From positions 124,001 through 188,000 of the forward strand of contig NZ_LPWA01000098.1 in NCBI RefSeq assembly GCF_001510895.1: a stretch of DNA of 64,000 bases, read 5' to 3'. Position 1 is the first letter of the stretch, and each line of letters begins with the position of its first letter. Under the pieces are notes generated by a model. It was not told where the DNA came from. It searched no databases and saw only the letters and a program-made list of their open reading frames with translations. This document shows, in pieces, positions 45,426 through 54,927 of the stretch. The position numbers were made by a program, and so were the translations under genes. The DNA comes from Mesorhizobium loti. GTDB lineage: Bacteria > Pseudomonadota > Alphaproteobacteria > Rhizobiales > Rhizobiaceae.

Positions 45426-46277
45426 TCATCGACTCCCGCTAGGGACTCCCGATAGGGCCGCTGGGAGCCGCAAGATGACGGTCGTTCCTGATCCCAGGGT
45501 GCTCTCGATTTCGACACTTCCGTGGTGTGCTTCGGCGAAATGCTTCACCATCGGCAGGCCGACACCGCCCAGGCCCTTGCCCTTCGTCGTGAAAAATGGC
45601 TCGAAGGCGCGGTTCACCGTCTCCTGCGTCATTCCGATACCGCCATCTCCAACGCGGAGCTCGATAAGGGTAGCACCGCTTTGAACTGCGGTTGCGGCCT
45701 CAATCGTGATCAACCCTCCGTCCGGCATTGCGTCACGCGCGTTGAACACGAGATTCAAGACTGCATTCTGCAGGCCCAGATGATCGCATTTTGCGGGAGG
45801 CAGGCCGGGTTCGAGGCGGACCTCAAGCCGGATGTGCGGCTCGCATGCGCATCGAACAAGTGTCTCGATTTCAGCCAGGCAACCGCCGACGTCGGCAGGC
45901 CCAATTTCACGACGGAGTTCGTGAGCTCTGCCGATTGTCTCTCGCACGAGAGCGCCGGCCTGCTGCAGGGCCGTCTTGGCGCTGGCGATCACCGGCTCGA
46001 GTTCCTGAGCCAACTTGACGTCAGGGTCTCGAGCGATGCGATTCAAGGCCGAAGACGCGATCTGAATGAGATTGCCCAGGTCGTGAACCGTCCCAACGGT
46101 CGATTGCCGCGAGTGGCGGTCGACCCGGTTCCCTCCGGTATGGGAGCCACGGATGTGGTCGTCCATAGTGTCGGCTTTTGGTCCTGCGCCTAGCATCTCA
46201 GCCCCATCTGTTGTTTCCACGAACGGTATGCAGCCAGGCATTTGCGATCGATTGGATCGAGAGACAGGGCCGATCAT
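45426..46277 (-). CDS. Soluble sensor histidine kinase without sensor domain
   Basis: This protein of up to 283 residues has a phospho-acceptor region STVGTVHDLGNLIQIASSALN and a complete catalytic domain: NLVFNARDAMPDGG (N box), VGDGGIGM (G1), FEPFFTTKGKGLGGVGLPMVKHF (F and G2). There is no membrane segment or PAS domain, and the N-terminal 40 residues look unstructured. The start is uncertain (46277, 46196 or 46166). No response regulator adjoins; the regulators at 53221-54927 are 7 kb away with their own kinase. It converges on the MscS gene. Confidence 0.85.
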   Translation of the reverse strand: MIGPVSRSNRSQMPGCIPFVETTDGAEMLGAGPKADTMDDHIRGSHTGGNRVDRHSRQSTVGTVHDLGNLIQIASSALNRIARDPDVKLAQELEPVIASAKTALQQAGALVRETIGRAHELRREIGPADVGGCLAEIETLVRCACEPHIRLEVRLEPGLPPAKCDHLGLQNAVLNLVFNARDAMPDGGLITIEAATAVQSGATLIELRVGDGGIGMTQETVNRAFEPFFTTKGKGLGGVGLPMVKHFAEAHHGSVEIESTLGSGTTVILRLPAALSGVPSGSR

Positions 46278-46557
46278 ACGGCGGTATATGTATTGCTGCA
46301 GGTTTTGAGAAACTGGCTGCTTCGACCGGTGATCAGGACCCTGCCGAGTTGGCTATCTGCCTGGCTGGCAACGGCCGCAGGATTGGTCTTGGTCATCGGC
46401 CCGGTATCTGGGTCTTCAAAGGCGTTCCCAGTCTCCGGATGCATCCGACCTAGACCTTCGCATCGGATGACCGATGCCCCCGTAGAATAGTTCGACACGC
46501 CGACCCGAGGCATCCTCTGCAGCAACTGTTCACGTCCCATCGCAGAGGAGAAGACAA

Positions 46558-47346
46558 GTGCAAAGGATTACGAGAATTCTCATGCTCTCTGCGGCGATTG
46601 CCGTATCGGGCACCGCCATGGCGCAGCCCGCGAGACAGCAGGTCAAACCGACGATCGTGCTGGTCCACGGCGCCTTCGCGGAGTCGTCGAGCTGGAACGC
46701 GGTCATCGCCGACCTCAACAAGGACGGCTATGCTGCCATCGCCGCCGCCAACCCGCTGCGCAGCGTCTCCGGCGATGCCGCGGCGGTTTCGGCCGTCATC
46801 CGGTCGATCTCGGGGCCGGTCGTGCTGGTCGGCCATTCCTATGGCGGGCCGGTCATCACCGAGGCTGCCAACGGTAATCCCAATGTGAAGGCGCTGGTCT
46901 ATGTGGCCGGGTTCGCGCCGGATACCGGCGAATCCAGCCTCTCGCTCTCAGGAAAGTTTCCAGGCAGCACGCTGGGCGACGCGCTTCTGCCTGTGGTTCA
47001 GCCTGATGGACGACAGGACCTCTACATCCGGTCGGAAAAGTTCCACGAGCAGTTCGCAGCCGACGTGCCCGCGGCAGAGGCCAGCCTGATGGCCGCGACC
47101 CAGCGCCCTGTGGCGAGAGCCGCTCTGGCTGAGCCGTCCCGCACCGCCACCTGGAAGACAATTCCGTCCTACGCGATCTACGGCTCCGCCGATCGAAACA
47201 TACCGCCGGCGGTCATGAAATTCATGGCTGAACGCGCGCACGCGGTGAAAACCGTGGTCGTTGAGGGTGCGTCCCACGCCCTGATGGTTTCGCATCCGCG
47301 CGAGGTGACCGCGCTCATCGAAGACGCCGCCTCGGTCAAAGAATAG
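46558..47346 (+). CDS. Secreted alpha/beta hydrolase
   Basis: This 262-residue protein has a signal peptide (RILMLSAAIAVSGTAMA) and an alpha/beta hydrolase fold: IVLVHGAFAESSSWNAV (oxyanion His-Gly), VVLVGHSYGGPVITEAA (nucleophile Ser in GHSYGG), a late Asp in YGSADRNIPP and His in EGASHALMVSHP. These make a full catalytic triad. It starts at GTG 46558 after an AGGAGA site. It begins a run of same-strand stress or detoxification enzymes. The substrate is unknown; esterase or lactonase activity is possible. Confidence 0.9.
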   Translation: MQRITRILMLSAAIAVSGTAMAQPARQQVKPTIVLVHGAFAESSSWNAVIADLNKDGYAAIAAANPLRSVSGDAAAVSAVIRSISGPVVLVGHSYGGPVITEAANGNPNVKALVYVAGFAPDTGESSLSLSGKFPGSTLGDALLPVVQPDGRQDLYIRSEKFHEQFAADVPAAEASLMAATQRPVARAALAEPSRTATWKTIPSYAIYGSADRNIPPAVMKFMAERAHAVKTVVVEGASHALMVSHPREVTALIEDAASVKE

Positions 47347-47414
47347 CCGGCTACACGCAACAGCCCGCGTTCCATCCAGCAAAGCAATTTTCAAACCGCA
47401 ACAGGAGATTGGAC

Positions 47415-48173
47415 ATGAAAATCGTCGTCATAGGCGGCACCGGCCTTATCGGCTCGAAGACAGTGGAGCGACTGCGCAACAAGGGTCACGAAGTGCTCCC
47501 GGCTTCACCGAACAGCGGTGTCAACACCATTACGGGCGAAGGACTGACCGACGCTCTGGCCGGAGCTCAGGTTGTCATCGACCTGGCAAATTCGCCATCG
47601 TTTGAAGACAAGGCCGTTCTGGAGTTCTTCGAAACCTCAGGTCGAAACCTCCTCGCCGCCGCAAAGGCGGCCGGTGTGAAACACCATATTGCCCTCTCGA
47701 TCGTAGGCGCCGAGCGCCTGCCCAATAGCGGCTACCTGCGCGCCAAGATGGCGCAGGAGAGGCTGATCCGAGAGTCCGGAATCCCCTACACGATCGTCCA
47801 CTCCACGCAATTTTTCGAATTCCTGGGCGGCATCGCACAGTCGGCGACGGTCGGGGATACCGTGACCTTGCCGTCCGCCTATTTTCAGCCGATCGCATCG
47901 GACGACGTCGCCGACATCATGACCGATGTGGCGCTCTCCGCCCCGATCAACGGCGTCATCGAGATCGCCGGGCCGGAGCCGGTCCGCATGAGTGATCTTG
48001 TCGCTCGGTTCCTGAAGGCGACGAACGATCCCCGCAAGGTGATCGGCGACCCTCACGCTCGCTACTTCGGTACGGAACTGGACGACCGGTCGCTCGTCCC
48101 TGGCGACCATCCGCGCATCGGCGCCATCCGCTTCGAGGACTGGTTCAGCCACGCCTCGCTCCCGCAACACTGA
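47415..48173 (+). CDS. NAD(P)H-binding atypical SDR (NmrA-like)
   Basis: This protein of 252 residues starts MKIVVIGGTGLIGSKTVERLR, an NAD(P)-binding GxxGxxG loop, and has HHIALSIVGAERLPNSGYLRAKMAQERLIRESGIPYTIVHSTQFFEFLGG, typical of NmrA/atypical short-chain reductases that lack the classical YxxxK activity. ATG 47415 has AGGAG 8 bp upstream. It lies between two alpha/beta hydrolases; a quinone-reductase or redox-sensing role is plausible but not shown. Confidence 0.9.
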   Translation: MKIVVIGGTGLIGSKTVERLRNKGHEVLPASPNSGVNTITGEGLTDALAGAQVVIDLANSPSFEDKAVLEFFETSGRNLLAAAKAAGVKHHIALSIVGAERLPNSGYLRAKMAQERLIRESGIPYTIVHSTQFFEFLGGIAQSATVGDTVTLPSAYFQPIASDDVADIMTDVALSAPINGVIEIAGPEPVRMSDLVARFLKATNDPRKVIGDPHARYFGTELDDRSLVPGDHPRIGAIRFEDWFSHASLPQH

Positions 48174-48235
48174 TCCGCCGCGGCCGTGCATCGTCCGATG
48201 ATGCGCGGCCACCTGAAGCGCGAAAGAGCGAACCG

Positions 48236-49228
48236 ATGAAAGGCAACTTACCCTACGCCGCAGAGGCATCGCGCCGAGACGTCTTGCTCGGCGCACTGGC
48301 CGCCACCGTTGCGACCGGCCTCTCCATAGCCGCGCCTGCGCAAGCGGAGCGATCGAAAAACCTTCCCCCTACCGGACCAGGCAAAGGACCAAAGACCATG
48401 AGCACGATCACAACCAAGGACGGCGTGGAAATCTACTACAAGGACTGGGGTCCTAAGGATGCTCAACCGATAGTCTTCCATCATGGATGGCCGCTGAGCG
48501 CCGACGATTGGGACGCCCAGATGCTCTTCTTCGTCAACAAGGGTTACCGCACCGTAGCTCATGACCGGCGTGGCCACGGCCGATCCGCGCAAGTGAGCGA
48601 TGGTCACGACATGGATCACTACGCCGCCGACGCGGCCGCGGTGGTCGAACATCTCGGACTCAGGAACAGCATTCATGTCGGACACTCGACGGGAGGCGGA
48701 GAAGCTGCTCGCTACGTCGCTCGCCATGGCAAGGGACGCGCCGCGAAGCTGGTTCTTATCGGTGCGGTGCCGCCGATCATGGTGAAGACGCCTGGCAATC
48801 CCGGCGGACTTCCGATCGAGGTCTTCGACGGATTGCGTATGTCCCTCGCCGGCAACCGTGCGCAGTTCTACGTCGATTTCCCTTCGGGTCCTTTCTACGG
48901 CTTCAACCGGCCGGGCGCAAAACCCATACCGGGCGTTATCCAGAATTGGTGGAGGCAGGGAATGATGGGCAGCGCCAAGGCGCATTACGAGGGCATCAAG
49001 GCATTCTCGGAAACCGATTTTACCGACGACCTCAAGACGATCGACGTGCCGACTCTCGTCATGCACGGCACCGATGACCAGATCGTGCCGTTCGCGGACT
49101 CCGCGCCACTGTCGGCAAAGCTGCTGAAGAACGGCCTGCTCAAGGTCTATGAGAACCTGCCGCACGGCATGTGCACTACGCATGCGGAATTGGTCAACGC
49201 CGACCTGCTCGCATTCATCAGGTCATAG
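48236..49228 (+). CDS. Tat-exported alpha/beta hydrolase (non-haem haloperoxidase-like)
   Basis: This 330-residue protein has a twin-arginine leader (ASRRDVLLGALAATVATGLSIAAPAQA) followed by an alpha/beta hydrolase close to cofactor-free haloperoxidases/perhydrolases: IVFHHGWPLSADDWDAQMLFF, RTVAHDRRGHGRS, HVGHSTGGGEAARY (nucleophile Ser), MHGTDDQIVPF (Asp) and LPHGMCTTH (His). An internal Met (MSTITTKDG) could start a cytosolic form. A strong terminator hairpin follows at 49258. Confidence 0.92.
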   Translation: MKGNLPYAAEASRRDVLLGALAATVATGLSIAAPAQAERSKNLPPTGPGKGPKTMSTITTKDGVEIYYKDWGPKDAQPIVFHHGWPLSADDWDAQMLFFVNKGYRTVAHDRRGHGRSAQVSDGHDMDHYAADAAAVVEHLGLRNSIHVGHSTGGGEAARYVARHGKGRAAKLVLIGAVPPIMVKTPGNPGGLPIEVFDGLRMSLAGNRAQFYVDFPSGPFYGFNRPGAKPIPGVIQNWWRQGMMGSAKAHYEGIKAFSETDFTDDLKTIDVPTLVMHGTDDQIVPFADSAPLSAKLLKNGLLKVYENLPHGMCTTHAELVNADLLAFIRS

Positions 49229-49257
49229 GCTCGAGCTCCATCCCCCAGCAAGAGCCT

Positions 49258-49288
49258 GATCGCCGGCCGCTCCGCCCGGCCGGCGATC
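49258..49288 (+). terminator. Hairpin after haloperoxidase-like gene
   Basis: GATCGCCGGCCG (49258-49269) pairs perfectly with CGGCCGGCGATC (49277-49288). It lies 30 bp after the stop, with no clear U-tract. Confidence 0.6.
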
Positions 49289-49326
49289 ACCTATCCATCC
49301 TCAACCGCAAAACTGGAGCCAAGATA

Positions 49327-49740
49327 ATGATCAGGTCCATCCTCTGCACTGCAGCGCTCGCAGCTGTCTTCACGACCGGGGCGCTGGCCCAAGATTCGCA
49401 TGGCGACAAGGTCACGCTGGTCTATGACCACCCGCTGCCCAACGTGCCAGGCAAGAGCATGCGCGCCGTGCTGGTCGAATATCAGCCCGGCGGTACGTCC
49501 TCCGCACATACGCATCCGAAATCGGCCTTCATCTACGCGACAGTCCTCGAGGGCGCGATCCGCAGCAAGGTCAATGATGGGCCGGTCACGACCTTTTTCG
49601 CCGGTCAGGGCTTCTCCGAATTTCCGGGCGACCGTCATGGCGTCAGCGAAAATGCGAGTGCAACCGAGCCCGCCAAACTGCTCGCCGTGTTCGTCGTCGA
49701 CACCGAGGAGACGGAACTGACGACGCCCTACAACGAGTGA
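49327..49740 (+). CDS. Secreted cupin-domain protein
   Basis: This 137-residue protein has a signal peptide (SILCTAALAAVFTTGALA) and a single cupin barrel. Motif 1 is GGTSSAHTHPKSAFIYATVLEG (metal-ligand His pair and Glu) and motif 2 is PGDRHGVSENA. Small periplasmic cupins of this type are often stress-associated and may bind a metal. It follows the haloperoxidase-like gene after the hairpin. Confidence 0.88.
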   Translation: MIRSILCTAALAAVFTTGALAQDSHGDKVTLVYDHPLPNVPGKSMRAVLVEYQPGGTSSAHTHPKSAFIYATVLEGAIRSKVNDGPVTTFFAGQGFSEFPGDRHGVSENASATEPAKLLAVFVVDTEETELTTPYNE

Positions 49741-50542
49741 AGTCGAGGACTTCTGAATCGGGTTTGAACAGGGAGAGGGCCGTGCCGCCGGAGCATTCGA
49801 AATGCTCGGCGGCATGATCGATTAGACAAGGGGCGCCGCAATGCTGATCGACAGCCTGCATCCTTTGACGTCGTCACGTCTTGCCGTGATCGACTTCAAT
49901 GCCACCGTGCGAGCCGCCGCCCTTTCGCTTTCTAGGCCAGGCATCGGCCCTCGTCGTAGTGTGGAAGGTGTCCTCAGCAAATCCGATCTCGTGCGCCACC
50001 TCACCAGTCCGACGTCGTCAGCGCCACCGGTGTCCGCCCCTGATGAGCAGGTCCATCTTCCGCTACTCGGCCGCACCGACGAGGTGATCGAGTAGGCCTT
50101 TGCAATCTGCGCAGAGGGCGATCGCCCCCAGAGCGGCGAGTGGACGGGGATCAAACCCAACGGTAGCGCAGCTCTTAGGCGAACCGCCGCGCATGGCAGC
50201 CTCGCCGTTAAAGCAACTGGAAGAACCAAGAAGCTTTTAGTCTCTCGTAAATGCAGTTTGGCGTCGCGTTCTCGACATCGCCCATTTTTGACGACGTTGG
50301 ATTGAACAAACGGATCGCGCGATGGTGCAGGCAGCAACAAAGCCGGCACCATCGGCGCTTACCAGCCACGAGCTGGGTCATGACGAGTTCGTCGGCTATT
50401 CGACTTCCCGCAAACCTGAATGACAGAACCTATACCGTGGTATGGCTCGCCCTCTCCCTCGACCCAATCGACCGCAAGCACGCCTCAAAGTAGCGTCGTC
50501 GATGCCGTGTGTAAGGCGGCGGATCAGCAGTAGGAGACAAAC
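49741..50542. other. Gene-poor stretch with a dispersed-repeat remnant
   Basis: I find no convincing gene here. Around 49970-50110 the sequence (both strands) resembles a fragment of the rhizobial dispersed sequence whose translations read like GRTDEVIE and AYSITSS. That match is from memory and unverified. Scattered frames such as 49841-50095 lack support. Confidence 0.4.
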
Positions 50543-51460
50543 ATGAGCCTAGATAACGCCTCACGCCCCGGTAGGCCGGGACCCGAAGAGTTGGTTCCGT
50601 CGCGCTACGCGGTGCGGGTCGGCGAGATTGACGTGCTGGTGGTCAGCGACGGAGTGCTGCCACTTCCAACCGAAATGCTGGGATACAACGCCGACCCAGC
50701 CACCCGGGCCGCCTGGCTGGGCGACATGTTCTTGCCAGCGGATGCTTTCGACTGGTCGCTGAACGTGGCCTTGGCGCGTAGCGGTGATCGAACCATACTG
50801 ATCGACGCCGGGCTGGGACTGGACCCAAATTTGAACTTGCCGCGGGCCGGGCAGCTGGTCAAGCGACTGGACTCAGCCGGCATCGATCTTGCGTCTGTGA
50901 CCGACGTGGTGCTTACCCACCTGCACATGGACCACATCGGCGGTCTCCTCGTCGACGGCGTGAAAGACCGGCTGCGGCCGGACCTGCGGATCCACGTGGC
51001 GGCCGCCGAGGTCAAATTTTGGGAGTCGCCCGACTTCACGCACGTCCACATGCCGCAGGGATTTCCGGACGCGCTTAAGGCAACCGCCAAGCGGTTCATG
51101 GAAGAGTACCGGGCCCATCTGCGGCAGTTCGATGAGCAACACGAGGTGGCACCAGGAGTGGTCGTCCATCGCACCGGCGGCCACACTCCCGGGCACAGCG
51201 TCGTCCGTCTGGCATCTGGCGGCGATCGCCTGACATTCGCTGGCGATGCCGTTTTCGCGGTCGGGTTCGATCACCCCGACTGGTACAACGGCTTCGAGCA
51301 CGACCCCGAAGAGGCGGCTCGCGTTCGTGTCCGCCTTCTGACGGAGCTGGCGGCGACCGGCGAACAGCTGGTGGCCACTCACCTGCCGTTCCCGTCCGTC
51401 GGCCGGGTGGCGGTCGACGGCGACACCTTTCGTTGGGTGCCGGCCTTCTGGGATTACTGA
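50543..51460 (+). CDS. MBL-fold metallo-hydrolase (quorum-quenching lactonase-like class)
   Basis: This 305-residue cytosolic protein has the metallo-beta-lactamase zinc motif in VVLTHLHMDHIGGLL, a later His in HRTGGHTPGHSVVRL, Asp in LTFAGDAVFA and a final His in VATHLPFP. It has no signal peptide. The family covers lactonases, arylsulfatase-like and other hydrolases; the exact reaction is not visible. A hairpin (51476-51502) closes the unit. Confidence 0.9.
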   Translation: MSLDNASRPGRPGPEELVPSRYAVRVGEIDVLVVSDGVLPLPTEMLGYNADPATRAAWLGDMFLPADAFDWSLNVALARSGDRTILIDAGLGLDPNLNLPRAGQLVKRLDSAGIDLASVTDVVLTHLHMDHIGGLLVDGVKDRLRPDLRIHVAAAEVKFWESPDFTHVHMPQGFPDALKATAKRFMEEYRAHLRQFDEQHEVAPGVVVHRTGGHTPGHSVVRLASGGDRLTFAGDAVFAVGFDHPDWYNGFEHDPEEAARVRVRLLTELAATGEQLVATHLPFPSVGRVAVDGDTFRWVPAFWDY

Positions 51461-51475
51461 CCGCTTTGTTGGGGC

Positions 51476-51502
51476 GCGGACTCATTGTGTTAATGAGTCC
51501 GC
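51476..51502 (+). terminator. Hairpin after MBL gene
   Basis: GCGGACTCATT pairs perfectly with AATGAGTCCGC across a 5-base loop, 15 bp after the stop. There is no U-tract. Confidence 0.6.
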
Positions 51503-51507
51503 ATGTC

Positions 51508-51524
51508 CCAGTTGCCGCAACTGG
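51508..51524. promoter_or_regulatory. Palindrome upstream of SDR gene
   Basis: CCAGTTGCCGCAACTGG is a perfect 8+1+8 dyad 103 bp before the SDR start. It could be an operator for a dimeric repressor or part of the preceding terminator. Confidence 0.35.
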
Positions 51525-51627
51525 ACCTTCCCGGCGAGCGATCCGGTCGCCGTGTTTGTTCCTGAACGTTCGCCGGAAGCCCAACCAGAAAATCTATCCG
51601 GCGAAGAAGCTGACCAGGAGCAAGATC

Positions 51628-52380
51628 ATGTTCGCATTAGATAACAAAGTCGTCATGGTCACCGGCGGAAGCTCCGGTATCGGCCGCGCAGCCGCGCTCG
51701 GCCTTGCCAGGCAAGGCGCGAAAGTCATCATAACAGGACGCCGCTCGGCACCGCTGGAGCAAACAACCGCTGCGCACCCAAACATCGTCAGCCTCGTCGC
51801 CGACGCTGCGATGCCCGAAGATGCCGCGCGCACTGTTGCGCAGGCAATCGACACATGGGGTCGCCTCGACATTCTCGTCAACAATGCCGGCGCTGGCGCT
51901 CTCATGCCTGTAGGCGATGTTACCGCTGAGAAGATAACGAACATCTTTGCCGTGAATGTCTTCGGCCCAAGCCTGCTGGCAGCGGCGGCGCTTCCGCATC
52001 TGACAGCGGCGAAGGGAGCGATCATCAACGTGTCGAGCACGTTCGGTCACAAGCCTGGGGCTGGTCTCTCGCACTACGCCGCCAGCAAGGCTGCGCTGGA
52101 GCATCTGACCCGCTGCTGGGCGCTCGAGCTGGCGCCTCTGGGCGTGCGCGTCAACGCCGTCGCTGCCGGCCCGACCGAATCGGGTGCGCTGACGGGCATG
52201 ATGGGGCTCTCGCACGAGCATGCTGCGGTCATCGAGGAAGCCGAGCGCGAGCAGATACCGCTCAAACGACGCGGCACACCGGACGATGTCGCCAGATGGA
52301 TCGTCCAACTGGCCGATCCGGCGTCCGGGTGGGTGACCGGGCAGGTGATCGCCGTCGACGGAGGCCTGGGCCTCACATGA
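51628..52380 (+). CDS. Classical short-chain dehydrogenase/reductase
   Basis: This 250-residue protein has all classical SDR motifs: VTGGSSGIGRA cofactor loop near residue 12, NNAGAG near 88, catalytic Ser in NVSSTFG, YAASKAALEH (Tyr and Lys) and the C-terminal GWVTGQVIAVDGG. It is an oxidoreductase of unknown substrate. It follows the MBL gene and precedes an HD-domain gene by 106 bp. Confidence 0.93.
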   Translation: MFALDNKVVMVTGGSSGIGRAAALGLARQGAKVIITGRRSAPLEQTTAAHPNIVSLVADAAMPEDAARTVAQAIDTWGRLDILVNNAGAGALMPVGDVTAEKITNIFAVNVFGPSLLAAAALPHLTAAKGAIINVSSTFGHKPGAGLSHYAASKAALEHLTRCWALELAPLGVRVNAVAAGPTESGALTGMMGLSHEHAAVIEEAEREQIPLKRRGTPDDVARWIVQLADPASGWVTGQVIAVDGGLGLT

Positions 52381-52486
52381 CCGCTTGTTTCACATTCTTC
52401 AACGATTGTTGGGGGGTCGCGGGGACGGATAATGAGCCCCGCACTCCTGAAACAACTACTCGAAACTCACCGAGGAGACCAGGGCG

Positions 52487-53134
52487 ATGAACGGCACGAC
52501 CAGTCGGATACTTGGAGGAGTTTTGGTTCCCGATACGCCGCTCGTGCAGCAGGCTCTCGATCATGCCCGCCGGGAAAGCGAGCCGTATCTGTTCAATCAC
52601 GTCGTCCGTTCCTGGTTGTTTGCGGAGCGGATCGGGCAGCTTCGCAACATCGATCACGACGCGGAAGTCGTCGCCGTCGGCGCGCTGTTGCACGACCTTA
52701 CGCTCAACCAGCGCTTCAGCGGTCCGCGCCGGTTCGAAGTTGAAGGCGCCGATCTGGCCCGGGTCTTCGCCAAGCAAGCCGGCGTCGACGAGCGTCGCGC
52801 CCAGTTGATCTGGGACAGCGTCGCTCTCAACTCGACGCCATCGATCGGTCTCTACAAGGAAGCGGAGGTGGCGCTCTGCACTGCCGGGATCTGCCTGGAT
52901 GTCGTGGGCCTGCAATATGAAATCATTCCAGCTGCGGAGATCGCAAGTATCGTCAGTGAGTTTCCGCGGCTCGACATGAAGCGGCGCATGACACGGTGCT
53001 TCTGCCACATCGCCGAGACAAGACCCGAAACGACTTATGACAATTTCGTCCGCGATTTCGGTGAACGCTATGTCCCCGGATACCGAGCTTCCTCTTCCGT
53101 CGATTTCGTAGCGCGTGCGCCCTTCGACGAATAG
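52487..53134 (+). CDS. HD-domain protein (cyanamide-hydratase/phosphohydrolase-like)
   Basis: This 215-residue soluble protein has His-Asp metal motifs: FNHVVRSWLFAERI (first His) and VAVGALLHDLTLN (HD pair), with a later Asp in DSVALNSTPS. This order matches HD-superfamily hydrolases, including Ddi2-like cyanamide hydratases. The helical tail with TYDNFVRDFGERYVPGY completes the domain. The substrate cannot be decided from sequence. It is convergent with the response-regulator operon. Confidence 0.88.
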   Translation: MNGTTSRILGGVLVPDTPLVQQALDHARRESEPYLFNHVVRSWLFAERIGQLRNIDHDAEVVAVGALLHDLTLNQRFSGPRRFEVEGADLARVFAKQAGVDERRAQLIWDSVALNSTPSIGLYKEAEVALCTAGICLDVVGLQYEIIPAAEIASIVSEFPRLDMKRRMTRCFCHIAETRPETTYDNFVRDFGERYVPGYRASSSVDFVARAPFDE

Positions 53135-53220
53135 GCAGCGGCACGCGAAACACGTCGCTTGAATTTACCGCCTGACGTCGCAATTCTGGCGCCTGAATCC
53201 TGTTGACGGCTGCTACCCCA

Positions 53221-53904
53221 TCAGGCCGACGTCTCACGCAGCGGCATGGGCAGTGTCTCCCAGGCCCGGATCAGTTCGCCGATGGAGGCAACCTCCATCT
53301 TGCGCATGACGTTGCCGCGATGCAGCTTCACCGTCACTTCGCTGATGCCGAAGTCGAAGGCAATCTGCTTGTTGAGGCGGCCCCGCGCCACGTGATGCAG
53401 GACCTCACGCTCACGTGGCGTCAATGTCCGAAGTCGTTCGACATTTCGCTTGACCACCTCTGCTTTCGCCCGTCGCGAGGCGTCCATCGCTATGGCCGCG
53501 ATCACGGCATCAAGCAATGTTTGGTCTCGTACCGGTTTGGTAAGAAAATCCACTGCACCAGCCTTCATCGCTTGAACCGTCATCGGTATATCGCCATGAC
53601 CGGTGAGAAAGATGATCGGCTTCGGGTTGCCATTCTGGGCCAGATGATACTGCAGATCGAGACCGCTCGCCCCCGGCATGCGCACGTCGAGGATCAGGCA
53701 GCCGGGTTTGTGCAATATGTCGGCGTGGAGCAATTCGCGCGTCGAGGCAAAGCTGACCGGCTGGAAACCCGCCGACAGGATCAATTCCGACAGTGCCTCC
53801 CGAACCGCTGCATCGTCATCGACAATGATCACGAGCGGCTGTTCCGATTCGCCTCTGTGCGGTGACGGTGCCGATCTCTGTTGGAACGGCTGGTCAACTC
53901 TCAT
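53221..53904 (-). CDS. FixJ/NodW-family response regulator
   Basis: This 227-residue protein has a receiver domain with VDDDAAV acidic cluster, phospho-acceptor Asp in LDVRMPG, Thr in LTGHGD and Lys in TKPV. A LuxR-type HTH follows (LTPREREVLHHVARGRLNKQIAFDFGISEVTVKLHRGNVMRKM). It lies third downstream of the multi-PAS kinase gene and overlaps the preceding REC-only gene by 11 bp. It probably activates promoters on phosphorylation by that kinase. It is a paralogue of 54286-54927. Confidence 0.93.
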   Translation of the reverse strand: MRVDQPFQQRSAPSPHRGESEQPLVIIVDDDAAVREALSELILSAGFQPVSFASTRELLHADILHKPGCLILDVRMPGASGLDLQYHLAQNGNPKPIIFLTGHGDIPMTVQAMKAGAVDFLTKPVRDQTLLDAVIAAIAMDASRRAKAEVVKRNVERLRTLTPREREVLHHVARGRLNKQIAFDFGISEVTVKLHRGNVMRKMEVASIGELIRAWETLPMPLRETSA

Positions 53905-54283
53905 CCTTACCCTCCTTTTCTCGATCGTTTAAGGCGTTGGCGACGGCAGCCAGCAGGGCTTGACCGTCGAAAGGCTTGCGGAAAAAACCGCTGATGCCCT
54001 GGGCGCGAAACTGATCCGCTATCTCGTGGCGGCCGGTGATAAGGAACACCGGCAATTCCGGACGAGCCTTCTTCACCAGGTCGCGAAGTTCGAAGCCGTC
54101 CGTGCCGGGCATTCCGATGTCGGTGATGAGCACGTCCACGCCCAACAGCCCGCGTGCGAGCAGCGGTCCCGCCGACGAAAAGCTGCAGGCGACATAGCCC
54201 GCAGACTCCAGCAGGTCCTCCAGCGACTCGAGGACTCTTGGATCGTCGTCGACTACTGCTACGACGGATCTTGCCTTGCTCAC
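53894..54283 (-). CDS. Single-domain response regulator (CheY-like)
   Basis: This 129-residue receiver-only protein has complete chemistry residues: VVDDDPRV, Asp in ITDIGMPG, Thr in LITGRHE and Lys in FRKPF. It has no output domain. Between two FixJ-type regulators and a histidine kinase it may act as phosphate sink or relay. It starts 2 bp after the previous gene's stop. Confidence 0.93.
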   Translation of the reverse strand: MSKARSVVAVVDDDPRVLESLEDLLESAGYVACSFSSAGPLLARGLLGVDVLITDIGMPGTDGFELRDLVKKARPELPVFLITGRHEIADQFRAQGISGFFRKPFDGQALLAAVANALNDREKEGKDES

Positions 54284-54285
54284 AC

Positions 54286-54927
54286 TCAGTTCCCTCCCGC
54301 TCGTCGAGAGTGGGTAATCGGTATCTCCAACCGTTGCGCCATGCGCACGAGATCGGCGAGCGACGCCGCCGTCATTTTCTGCATAACGTTCCTTCTATGG
54401 ATCTGCAGCGTGACCTCGCTGATCCCCAACTGAGCCGCGGCCTGTTTGTTGAGGAGGCCACTCACAACGAGCGGCAGCACGTCACGTTCGCGCGGCGTGA
54501 GCTCGAGATAACGTTGCCTCAACATGGTGAGTTCGGCGCGCTCCGATCGCCTTTCACGATCCTGGGCGATCGCCGTCTGGATTGCGGCCATGAGGTCCGC
54601 GTCACTGAACGGCTTTGTCAGGAAGTCCACGGCGCCGTGCTTGATCGCACGCACCGAGGACGGGATGTCGCCATGCCCTGTTATGAAGACGATCGGCGGA
54701 TGATCGCCCTCGGCGATCTGCTTCTGCAGATCGAGGCCGTTGATATCCGGCAATTCCACATCGAGGATGAGGCAGGCGGGCATGTCCGGCTTGTCCGCCA
54801 GGACATAGTCGCCGGCCGATCCAAACGCGACGGCGCACATGCCATGCGACTCCAGAAGCTCACCAAGCGCTTCCCGGATACGCACGTCGTCATCGACGAT
54901 GAAGACCATGTGATTGTAGGTCGTCAT
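54286..54927 (-). CDS. FixJ/NodW-family response regulator
   Basis: This protein of 213 residues has an intact receiver (IVDDDVRI, Asp in LDVELPD, Thr in ITGHGD, Lys in TKPF) and a LuxR-type HTH (LTPRERDVLPLVVSGLLNKQAAAQLGISEVTLQIHRRNVMQKM). Its ATG overlaps the kinase stop (ATGA), so the two are translationally coupled and it is the most likely direct partner. Confidence 0.94.
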   Translation of the reverse strand: MTTYNHMVFIVDDDVRIREALGELLESHGMCAVAFGSAGDYVLADKPDMPACLILDVELPDINGLDLQKQIAEGDHPPIVFITGHGDIPSSVRAIKHGAVDFLTKPFSDADLMAAIQTAIAQDRERRSERAELTMLRQRYLELTPRERDVLPLVVSGLLNKQAAAQLGISEVTLQIHRRNVMQKMTAASLADLVRMAQRLEIPITHSRRAGGN